Below, in pieces: positions 1 to 7,159 of a DNA stretch of 56,441 nucleotides. Source of the stretch: DATAXP01 sp036272935. GTDB taxonomy: Bacteria; Planctomycetota; Planctomycetia; Pirellulales; PNKZ01. The position numbers and the translations under genes were made by a program. Positions within the stretch are counted from its first letter, which is position 1. Every line of letters begins with the position of its first letter. The stretch lies in the NCBI GenBank assembly GCA_036272935.1, contig DATAXP010000084.1:1-56441 (forward strand), written 5' to 3'. Under the pieces are notes generated by a model that was given only the letters and a program-made list of their open reading frames with translations, ran no database searches and was not told the origin of the DNA.

Positions 1-2
1 AC

Positions 3-119
3 AGCGCGGCCGTGACGGTCCTGCGCTGCTGCTACCCGCCGGATAAGCCGCTGCGCGCCCGCGCCGACTACATCGCCTGGAACCCCACCCTCGGCCTGCA
101 ACTCCTCAAACTCGCCTGA
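3..119 (+). CDS. C-terminal end of an unrecognised protein (5' truncated)
   Basis: The window opens inside a reading frame of 38 codons that ends at a TGA at 117-119. The visible tail carries an aromatic segment, DYIAWNP, then a Leu-rich end. I do not recognise the family. The frame is open to the window edge with codon usage like that of neighbouring genes, but it is too short to be certain that it is coding. The following 121 bases, up to the convergent SDR stop, hold no recognisable feature. Confidence 0.4.
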   Translation, partial: SAAVTVLRCCYPPDKPLRARADYIAWNPTLGLQLLKLA

Positions 120-240
120 TCCGACTTTGCAGTCCTCCTGCATCGGTCCTGCAACAGACCCCGATTGCTAGCATAGCGTCCGCAGGGCTGTGCAGACCAG
201 CTCTCGATGAATCGACCATTTTTGGAGCGTCGGCAGCAAC

Positions 241-1032
241 CTACTCCGGCACGCCGGAGCCGCGGCTCGCCCACCAGGGCAGCGTGATGCCGCCGTCGAT
301 CTTCAGCGTCGAACCAGTGATGTAGTCGCTGGCCGGGTCGCAGAGGAACACGATGCCGCGGCCAATCTCAGCCGGATCCGCCAGTCGTTTCCAGGGTAGC
401 TTTGGGGCGGCGGCGCGGATCGTCTCGTCGGTGGCGAATCTTCGTTCGCCCGGCGTGTCGGTCCAGCCGGGATGCACGATGTTCACGCGGATGCGATGCT
501 CGGCCAATTCGATTGCCGCGGTGCGCGCCATCTGGTCGATTGCCGCCTTGGCCATATTGTAGGCCATCGACAAGGGGACCGGAACCACGGCATGGGGCGA
601 GCTGACGATGACGGCCGAGCCGCCCGAGCCCTGAGCGATCATCTGCCGCACCGCGGCGCGCAGCGCGTGGAACGCGCCCCACATGCTCACGTTCACGGTC
701 CGCTCGAACTCGGCCAGGTTAGCCTCGTAAAACGGTTCGCGCTTACTGTAGACCGCGTTACACACGACCACGTCGAGCCGACCGAACTGCCGCACCGCCT
801 CGGCGACCATTGCCTCGACCGCGGCACGATCGCTTACGTCGGTCGCAAAGGCGATCGCCTCGCCGCCGCCGCGGACGATCTCGGCAGCGACTTGCGCGGC
901 CGTCCCTTGGTGCAGGTCGTTCACAACAACCTTGGCCCCGGCCGCGGCCAAGGCGCGAGCCGCTGCCGCGCCGATGCCGCGACCGGCGCCGGTGACCAAC
1001 GCCACTTTGTCTTTCAACGGTTGAGCGGTCAT
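241..1032 (-). CDS. SDR-family NAD(P)-dependent oxidoreductase
   Basis: Classical short-chain dehydrogenase of 263 residues, the usual length for the family. The N-terminal dinucleotide site TGAGRGIG lies at residues 14-21 and an acidic Asp39 ends beta-2, which favours NAD(H). The catalytic set Asn114, Ser145, Tyr158 and Lys162 (YNMAK) is intact. The conserved NAG motif is CNAV here. The C-terminus has the usual DGG segment before an aromatic tail. The substrate (an alcohol, sugar or 3-oxoacyl compound) cannot be told from sequence. It is divergent from the methyltransferase, with a palindromic repeat in the shared upstream region. Confidence 0.93.
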   Translation of the reverse strand: MTAQPLKDKVALVTGAGRGIGAAAARALAAAGAKVVVNDLHQGTAAQVAAEIVRGGGEAIAFATDVSDRAAVEAMVAEAVRQFGRLDVVVCNAVYSKREPFYEANLAEFERTVNVSMWGAFHALRAAVRQMIAQGSGGSAVIVSSPHAVVPVPLSMAYNMAKAAIDQMARTAAIELAEHRIRVNIVHPGWTDTPGERRFATDETIRAAAPKLPWKRLADPAEIGRGIVFLCDPASDYITGSTLKIDGGITLPWWASRGSGVPE

Positions 1033-1056
1033 ATGCGGAAAGGGAGAGGTGGGGAT

Positions 1057-1147
1057 AAGGGAGATGTGGGGATCGGAGTGTAGGTGATTGTAGCGATACG
1101 TCCCTTCCGATCATCCCCTCATCGCGTTTCATCCCCACATCTCCCTT
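1057..1147. repeat. Long inverted repeat between divergent genes
   Basis: A perfect 17-bp inverted repeat: AAGGGAGATGTGGGGAT at 1057-1073 and its complement at 1131-1147, separated by 57 bases. The purine-rich arm and its complement can form a strong hairpin. It lies between the SDR start and the methyltransferase start, so it overlaps the probable 5' leaders of both. It looks like a dispersed intergenic palindrome and not an operator, because the arms are long and the loop is large. Confidence 0.7.
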
Positions 1148-1167
1148 TCTTCGTTAAACTGGCGGCC

Positions 1168-2985
1168 ATGAAGGATCGCGGCGAACGATTGTGGCAGCTG
1201 CTGGTCGAGCGGATCGGCGCTCGCATGGACTGCGATTTTGGGCCATGGCGCGGCGAGGCAGTCGCGTCGCCTATGGCAGACAAGAATGTCTGCCCCACTG
1301 GCTACGATCTGCTTGCCGAATGGATTGCTAACTTACCCGGCGAGCCCGATCATCTGCACGTCACCGCACGGCTGCCGCGATACGGTCGCCGGAAGCCCAC
1401 GAAGCGACAGCCGCACGAGCGGCTGTTGCCGATCTACGACGATCCCGAGCAAAAATGGTTGAGCGAGCTCGATCACCTGTTGCAGACGCGACTGCTGCCG
1501 GTCGACGCGCTGGAAGCGATCACGCCCGAGCGTTTGGCGTTGGTTGCTGAGATACGCGATCTGGGCCGACAGTTGATCGCTCCCTTTGCACAGCAGCAGC
1601 GGCAACTGGCTGAGGCGTGGCGAAAAGATGCCACGGTGCACTCGACTGATTACGCGATGACGATCGACCGCGTGCCCAAGAAGTTCCACGCCGAGATTTG
1701 CCGCTGCGCGGCGCAGGTCGCCACTTGGCGAGAGTTGTTTGCGATCGATGCCGACGAAGCGGTACAGCCGGCGTTCCTCGCCGAGCATCCGCATCTGGTG
1801 CTCGACACGCGGTATTTCGATGCCTCGTTTCGCCGGCGATTGTTACGGACGCTGGATAAGGTCGACGAACAAGTCGACGGCATCCTAATCCACGGCGAGA
1901 ATGCCGCCGCCTTGCGATGGTTGCGCTCACAACCGCTTAGCGAAGTGAAATGCGTGTTCACCGACCCGCCGTACAACACCGGCAGCGGTGTCTGGACGTA
2001 TGCGGACCGGTTCGAGCACGCGGCTTGGCAGACGATGATGCGCGATCGGCTTGCCGCGGCGCGCGAGTTGATGGCTCCCGGCGCGGCAATGTTCGTGGTC
2101 CTCGATGATCACGAGCAGGCCCGGTTGCGGCTGCTCTTGGACGAGTTGTTCGGCGAAGAGAACTTCTTGGCGACGATTGTTTGGGAGAAGGTACACACGC
2201 GCAAGAACTCTGCCCGGCACTTCTCGGTATCGCACGATTACATCGTGGCGTTTGCCCGCGACAAACGGCGCTGGCGACGGCAACTGCTGCCGCGCGACGA
2301 CACCAGCGCCTACGCTAATCCCGACGCCGATCCACGCGGCCCTTGGAAGGTCGACCCGGTGTACGCCAACAAGCCCTACGCCGCCGAGTATGCCATCGAA
2401 AAACCGAATGGCGTCGCGCTCGCGCCGCCGACGGGAAGATACTGGCGGTTCAGCGAGGCGACGTTCGCCGGCAAGGCGGCTGCCGGCGAGGTGGTGTGGG
2501 GCAACGGCAGCGCGTATCCGATGGTGAAACGCTACCTGGCCGACGTGCAGGATGGCCTGGTGCCGACAACACTGTTCTCGCGCACGCTGGCCGGCGATAA
2601 CGCCTCGGCCGCGGCTGAGCTGCGGGCGATGTTCGGCGGCGCGCCGCGCGTGTCGTATCCCAAGCCATCGCTGTTGGCGCGGCGGATCGTGCAGATCGCG
2701 ACCGAGCCGAACGGCCGCGACGTCGTGCTCGATTTCTTCGCCGGCTCGGGGAGCACCGTGCAAGGGGTGATCGATCAGAATCGCACCGACGGCGGCAACC
2801 GCCGCTGGGTGGCGGTCGAGCACGGCGACTGCTTCGACACGCTCTTGGTGCCGCGCGTGATGAAGAGCATCTGCGCCAGCCGCTGGAAGCAGGGCAAGCC
2901 CGCGAGCAACGACGGTGTCAGCCAGGTGGTGAAGATCGTGCGGCTGGAGGCGTTCGAGGAATCGCTGGCCCGGCAGATCGATTGA
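1168..2985 (+). CDS. Beta-class site-specific DNA methyltransferase (type III Mod-like)
   Basis: SAM-dependent amino-methyltransferase (N6-adenine or N4-cytosine) of 605 residues. The catalytic motif DPPYNTG comes first, near residue 262, and the SAM-binding motif DFFAGSGST comes late, near residue 525. That order defines the beta class, which includes type III Mod subunits. An N-terminal region of about 250 residues without a recognised domain precedes the fold. I chose ATG 1168 over an upstream GTG because the upstream 28 residues are encoded by the intergenic palindrome region. No restriction subunit is adjacent; recQ follows after 12 bases. Residues around 37-44 (ADKNVCPT) are encoded by half of a palindromic repeat found elsewhere in the window. 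It could be orphan, or part of a MTase-helicase unit. Confidence 0.85.
   Translation: MKDRGERLWQLLVERIGARMDCDFGPWRGEAVASPMADKNVCPTGYDLLAEWIANLPGEPDHLHVTARLPRYGRRKPTKRQPHERLLPIYDDPEQKWLSELDHLLQTRLLPVDALEAITPERLALVAEIRDLGRQLIAPFAQQQRQLAEAWRKDATVHSTDYAMTIDRVPKKFHAEICRCAAQVATWRELFAIDADEAVQPAFLAEHPHLVLDTRYFDASFRRRLLRTLDKVDEQVDGILIHGENAAALRWLRSQPLSEVKCVFTDPPYNTGSGVWTYADRFEHAAWQTMMRDRLAAARELMAPGAAMFVVLDDHEQARLRLLLDELFGEENFLATIVWEKVHTRKNSARHFSVSHDYIVAFARDKRRWRRQLLPRDDTSAYANPDADPRGPWKVDPVYANKPYAAEYAIEKPNGVALAPPTGRYWRFSEATFAGKAAAGEVVWGNGSAYPMVKRYLADVQDGLVPTTLFSRTLAGDNASAAAELRAMFGGAPRVSYPKPSLLARRIVQIATEPNGRDVVLDFFAGSGSTVQGVIDQNRTDGGNRRWVAVEHGDCFDTLLVPRVMKSICASRWKQGKPASNDGVSQVVKIVRLEAFEESLARQID
1275..1298. 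repeat. Half copy of the GGCAGACA palindromic element, inside the methyltransferase
   Basis: A hairpin with arms GGCAGACA and TGTCTGCC around the loop AGAA, followed by CCAC. It is identical to the right half of the intergenic element at 41273-41342 and close to the right half of the one at 52874-52944. The left half is not recognisable here. It is read in frame by the methyltransferase as ADKNVCPT. Confidence 0.75.
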
Positions 2986-2997
2986 GGACGGCGACGC

Positions 2998-5181
2998 ATG
3001 GAATCGTGCAGCGAGGTGGTGCGCAAGTTCTGGGGATACGACGAGCTGCGCCCCTTGCAGGCCGAGGCGATGCAGGCGGTCGTGGCGGGGCGCGATTCGC
3101 TGGTGGTGCTGCCAACCGGCGGCGGCAAGTCGCTGTGCTTTCAGGCGCCGGCGCTCTGCCTTCCGGGAGTGGCGGTGGTCGTGTCGCCGCTGATCTCGTT
3201 GATGAAGGACCAGGTCGATGCACTGGTTGATCGTGGTGTGCTGGCGGCGTTGGTGAACAGCACGCTTTCGGCGGACGAGCGACGGCGCGTGGCCGACGAA
3301 CTGCGCGGCGAGCGAGTGAAGTTGCTGTACCTGTCGCCCGAGCGGCTGATGAGCGAGCGGATGCTGCACTTCTTGCAGCAGTTGCAGGTGTCGTTCTTCG
3401 CAATCGACGAAGCCCACTGCATTAGCCAGTGGGGGCACGATTTTCGGCCCGAGTACCGCATGCTCAGCGTGCTGAAAGAGTCGTTTCCGCACGCGGCGAT
3501 CCATGCCTACACGGCAACTGCCACGGCCCAAGTGCGTAGCGAGATCGTGCGCGAACTGCGGCTCAACAATCCCGAAACGCTCGTCGGATCGTTCGATCGG
3601 CCGAACCTAGTGTATCGTGCGTCGCCGCGGGTCGACGGCTTTCAGCAGATTTGCGAGGTGATCGACCGCCACCGCGATGAATCGGGGATCGTGTATTGCA
3701 TCCGCCGCGCCGACGTCGACGCGCTCTGCGCGAAGCTGACAGCCGCGGGACATTCGGCGGCGGCGTATCATGCCGGGATGGACGAGGCGGCTCGGCACGC
3801 GAGCCAAGAGGCGTTCGCCAACGAAGCGGTGAAGATTGTCGTGGCCACCGTGGCGTTCGGCATGGGGATCGACAAGTCGAACGTGCGTTACGTGATCCAC
3901 GCTGCCGCGCCGAAGTCGCTCGAGAATTACCAGCAAGAGAGCGGTCGGGCTGGCCGCGACGGCCTCGAAGCGGAATGCTGCATGTTCTACTCGGCGGCCG
4001 ACTTCTTGACGTGGCGGAAGCTGCAACAAGGCCTTCCGCAAGAGGCGCTCGAGGCATCGATCGCGCTGCTGGCCGGCATGGAACGCTATTGCAGCACGAC
4101 CGACTGCCGGCATCGGACGATCGCCAGGTATTTCGGGCAAGACCTAGCCGACGGGGCGTGTGGAGCGTGCGATGTTTGCCTGGCCGACGTCGAGTATGTT
4201 GCCGAGCCGTTGGTACTGGCGCAAAAGATTCTGTCGTGTGTCGCGCGGTTGCAAGAGAACTACGGCGCTGGCTATGTGGGGTTGGTGCTCTCGGGTTCGC
4301 GCGACCAGCGGATCATGGAACTGGGGCACGATCAGCTCAGCACGTATGGCTTGCTCGCGGAACACGACCGCCGGCACATCCGTGGATGGATCGAACAGCT
4401 TGCGGCGCAGGACTACTTGCAAAAGGTGGGCGAGTACACGGTGCTCAAGCTCACGCCCGCCGGATGGCAGGTGCTGCGCGGCGAAGTGGTGCCGCGGCTG
4501 CTGAAGCCGGCCGGTCGGCCGCGACGCGAGGCGCGCACGGCGATCGAATCGTGGGAAGGGGTCGATCGCGAATTGTTCGAGGAGCTGCGCTTACTGCGCC
4601 GCCGCAAGGCCGAGGAGCAAGGCCTGCCGCCGTTCGTGGTGTTCAGCGACGTCACGCTGCGCGACCTGGCCCGGCGGCGACCGTCGACCCCGGAGGCGAT
4701 GCTCGCGGTACACGGCGTCGGGCAGGCGAAGTGCGCACGCTACGGCGAGGAGTTCGTCGGCGCGATTGTCGAGTATTGCCGACGCTGCGACGTGGCGCTG
4801 GACGTGAGTCCTGCCGCCGCGGCGCCCCGCATTGTGGAGGCGATCGATGAGCGACCAGCGACCGCCTCCAAGCTGCGGGCGTGGGAATTGTTCACACAGA
4901 AGGTATCGCTGGACGACGTGTGCGGGGCGCTTGATCGCGCGCCGTCGACGGTGGTCGGCTACCTGGTTGAATACATCGAGCGACAGAAGATCGGCGATCC
5001 GGAACCATGGCTTGATCGAGCGATGTTCGAGCGAGTCCGCACGGCTGCGGTCGTCGCCAAGAGCGGTCGTCTGAAGCCGTTGTTCGACGCCCTGGAAGGA
5101 GCGGTGCCGTACGATCGAATCCGCATCGCCGTGGCAGTCCTGCGAAATCTGTCGTCCCCTGGCACGACTCGGGCGGATTGA
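2998..5181 (+). CDS. recQ: ATP-dependent DNA helicase RecQ
   Basis: 3'-5' DNA helicase of recombination and repair, 727 residues. Walker A PTGGGKS is at residues 39-45 and the DEAH box at 137-140, followed by the RecQ-specific aromatic-rich loop (CISQWGHDFR). Motif VI QESGRAGRDG is intact. A four-Cys zinc site follows (the last pair in CGACDVC), then the RQC winged helix and an HRDC domain at roughly 520-600. The C-terminal about 100 residues resemble the helix-turn-helix extension found on many bacterial RecQ proteins. The start lies 12 bases after the methyltransferase stop and its AGGA ribosome site overlaps that stop, so the two are probably translationally coupled. Confidence 0.96.
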   Translation: MESCSEVVRKFWGYDELRPLQAEAMQAVVAGRDSLVVLPTGGGKSLCFQAPALCLPGVAVVVSPLISLMKDQVDALVDRGVLAALVNSTLSADERRRVADELRGERVKLLYLSPERLMSERMLHFLQQLQVSFFAIDEAHCISQWGHDFRPEYRMLSVLKESFPHAAIHAYTATATAQVRSEIVRELRLNNPETLVGSFDRPNLVYRASPRVDGFQQICEVIDRHRDESGIVYCIRRADVDALCAKLTAAGHSAAAYHAGMDEAARHASQEAFANEAVKIVVATVAFGMGIDKSNVRYVIHAAAPKSLENYQQESGRAGRDGLEAECCMFYSAADFLTWRKLQQGLPQEALEASIALLAGMERYCSTTDCRHRTIARYFGQDLADGACGACDVCLADVEYVAEPLVLAQKILSCVARLQENYGAGYVGLVLSGSRDQRIMELGHDQLSTYGLLAEHDRRHIRGWIEQLAAQDYLQKVGEYTVLKLTPAGWQVLRGEVVPRLLKPAGRPRREARTAIESWEGVDRELFEELRLLRRRKAEEQGLPPFVVFSDVTLRDLARRRPSTPEAMLAVHGVGQAKCARYGEEFVGAIVEYCRRCDVALDVSPAAAAPRIVEAIDERPATASKLRAWELFTQKVSLDDVCGALDRAPSTVVGYLVEYIERQKIGDPEPWLDRAMFERVRTAAVVAKSGRLKPLFDALEGAVPYDRIRIAVAVLRNLSSPGTTRAD

Positions 5182-5210
5182 CACCTGAACGCCTCGCGCG
5201 AACGCGGCAG

Positions 5211-6353
5211 CTAAGCGGCCCGGGCCGTGGCGAGAAGGCTGTCGATACGCGCGAGCACCAGGGCCGGTGTGACTTCGTGCATGCAGCGATGATCGTGCGG
5301 GCACTGGGTCAGTTTCTTGAAGTAGCACGGGGCGCACTCGACGCCGGCCTGCACGACCGCTTCGGGGCGGCCATAGGGGCCGGTGCGCACCGGGTTCGTC
5401 GGACCGAAGACGCTGACGACCGGGCGGTCCATCGCGACGGCCAGATGCATCGAGCCGGAATCGTTGGTGACGCAAACGGCTGAGCGGTCGATCAGGCTTG
5501 CCAACTCGGGCAGGTTCGTTTTTCCGCACAGGTCGTAAACTCCCGGCGCGGCGGCGGCCACGGCGCGGCAGCGGGGACGGTCTTGCGGCGCGCCGGCCAG
5601 GACCAGCTGCATGCCTCGAGCCAGTAGCTCGCGCGCTACGCCGGCAAAGCCCTCGGCGCTCCAGTGTTTCGTCTCCCAGACGGTGCCGGGCACAATCACC
5701 GCCAGAGGCCGAGCATCGGCACCGGCGGCCTTGAGCAAGGCATCGACCCGGGCGGTGGCTTGGGGTGGCACGCGGATGGTGAACGAGGGGGCCGCCGGCT
5801 CGAGGCCGAGCAACTCGGAAATCCACAAATAACGGTCGACCGCGTGGGCTTCCATTGTCGGCATGTCGACGCGGTGCGTGTAGACCAGCCAGGCACCTTC
5901 ACGAGTGCGGTTGAAGCCGATGCGAGTCTTCGAGCGGGTCGCAAAGCAGAACAGCGCCGAACGAAGCTGCCCGTGCAGGTCGATGACCAGGTCGTAGCGG
6001 CGGCGGCGCAGCGACCACAGCAGCCGGAACATTCCCAGCGTTGCCGAGACGCTGCGGCCGAAGTTGGCCAGCACCTTGCGATCGAACATCACGACGTTCG
6101 ACAATGCCGGGTGATGCCGCACCAGCTCGGCATTCTCGGGCGTGATGAACCAGTCGATCGTCGCTTCGGGGAACCTGGCGCGCAGGCGGTCGAGCACCGG
6201 CAGGGCGTGGATCACGTCGCCGAGCGCCGAGGGCTTGATGAGCAGGATGCGGCGAAAGTCCGCGTCGCGCAACGAGGTGCCGGCGAGCCGGCCTCGCGGC
6301 CGGGGCGTGCCCCGCGTCGTTTGTGTTCCGTCGGGTGACGGTGAACTCGGCAT
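5211..6353 (-). CDS. Glycosyltransferase family 9 (heptosyltransferase-like)
   Basis: Probable lipopolysaccharide-core glycosyltransferase of the GT9 family. The N-terminal ILLIKPSALGD and the C-terminal donor-binding stretch TNDSGSMHLA followed by VSVFGPTNP are hallmarks of heptosyltransferases. A Cys/His-rich segment near the C-terminus (PCYFKKLTQCPHDH) is common in GT9 members. The start is uncertain: ATG 6353, TTG 6359 one base after the oxygenase stop, or TTG 6272. The first about 28 residues are low complexity and largely encoded by three small palindromes at 6279-6313, so the folded protein may begin at TTG 6272. It probably forms an operon with the upstream oxygenase and converges on recQ. 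Confidence 0.88.
   Translation of the reverse strand: MPSSPSPDGTQTTRGTPRPRGRLAGTSLRDADFRRILLIKPSALGDVIHALPVLDRLRARFPEATIDWFITPENAELVRHHPALSNVVMFDRKVLANFGRSVSATLGMFRLLWSLRRRRYDLVIDLHGQLRSALFCFATRSKTRIGFNRTREGAWLVYTHRVDMPTMEAHAVDRYLWISELLGLEPAAPSFTIRVPPQATARVDALLKAAGADARPLAVIVPGTVWETKHWSAEGFAGVARELLARGMQLVLAGAPQDRPRCRAVAAAAPGVYDLCGKTNLPELASLIDRSAVCVTNDSGSMHLAVAMDRPVVSVFGPTNPVRTGPYGRPEAVVQAGVECAPCYFKKLTQCPHDHRCMHEVTPALVLARIDSLLATARAA
6279..6313. repeat. Cluster of three consecutive mini-palindromes in the GT9 leader
   Basis: Three overlapping or adjoining GC-rich palindromes: GCCGGC-GA-GCCGGC at 6279-6292, GGCC-TCGC-GGCC at 6290-6301 and GGGGC-GT-GCCCC at 6302-6313. They lie in the unstructured N-terminal extension of the glycosyltransferase, upstream of its Rossmann-like start. 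Their density in 35 bases suggests a repeat element and not ordinary coding sequence. Confidence 0.6.
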
Positions 6354-6360
6354 CCGCAAC

Positions 6361-6984
6361 TCAAGCGAAGGGGTTGAATTGCTTCGCCGCCGCCGACAAG
6401 CGATGGCGGAACACGTGCCAGCGCATGCTCGATTGCGTGGTGACCCAGTTGAACTGAATCACGCGGCGCTCGCCGACGAACTGCTTGTGGCCGTGGTACG
6501 AGTTATCGGTGCGACGAAAGGCCACCAGCGTTCCTTCCTCCGGCGGCACCTCGACCAGCACCTGTTCCAGATCGGTTGCCGAGCGGAGCAGGCGGAGCCG
6601 GCCGCCACCTTGCTCCCAGCGCGGGTTCATGTAGATGAGGACCGTGATGATCTTGCTTTCAGTGTCGGTGTGGATGCGGCCGTCTTTTTCGCAGCAGCGT
6701 CCGCGGACGGTCATCACCGTCGGCCGGTCGGCAAGCTCGAGGCCGAACTTCTTCTCGAACGCCTCGCACATCTCCGGACCGTTGAGCTCTTCGATCAGCT
6801 TGTTGAACTGCGGCCCATACGCCACGGAGTCGACCGGAAAGCTGCCGGTCTTATCGAGCTGGGGATAATCGGCCAGCAGCCCGCCGAACGCCTCGGGGCG
6901 GATAAATCGTGGCAACACCAGATGCGGAAAAGGATTGGTGACGAGCGGAGCTGCCCGGAACGCGGCCAGATCGAGCATCGGCAT
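6361..6984 (-). CDS. 2-oxoglutarate/Fe(II)-dependent oxygenase-like protein
   Basis: Protein of 207 residues with a double-stranded beta-helix signature: the iron ligands HTD (in GRIHTDTESK) and a later His in NSYHGHK, followed by basic residues (GERR) that could bind 2-oxoglutarate. The arrangement resembles prolyl-4-hydroxylase-type family members. I chose ATG 6984 (MPMLDLAAF) because the open frame upstream to 7248 is low-complexity and overlaps the end of the CLC gene. It is followed directly by the GT9 gene, so the two may act together on a surface glycan, but the substrate is unknown. Confidence 0.8.
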   Translation of the reverse strand: MPMLDLAAFRAAPLVTNPFPHLVLPRFIRPEAFGGLLADYPQLDKTGSFPVDSVAYGPQFNKLIEELNGPEMCEAFEKKFGLELADRPTVMTVRGRCCEKDGRIHTDTESKIITVLIYMNPRWEQGGGRLRLLRSATDLEQVLVEVPPEEGTLVAFRRTDNSYHGHKQFVGERRVIQFNWVTTQSSMRWHVFRHRLSAAAKQFNPFA

Positions 6985-7159
6985 AATGGATTCCTGCGTG
7001 CGCGCGGAAAGAGTGAACCGGAAGGGGCCGAACGATACCAATATCGCGGCTGGCCGAGAAGGCGAAGTTTTCGCTGGCGCCAGGGTGCCAGCACGGCCGG
7101 CTCGGGCCGTCTTCGGGAGCGAGATGACCGCTTGGACGCGACCGCTAAGCGAGACGACG

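Noticed and set aside
1927..3531. 534-codon open frame antisense to the methyltransferase and recQ
   Set aside because: No recognisable domain and low-complexity His/Arg/Gln composition; it covers conserved motifs of both plus-strand genes, as expected of a shadow frame in GC-rich DNA.
1168..5181. Complete type III restriction-modification system
   Set aside because: The methyltransferase is Mod-like, but the adjacent helicase has RecQ zinc, RQC and HRDC domains, not a Res nuclease.
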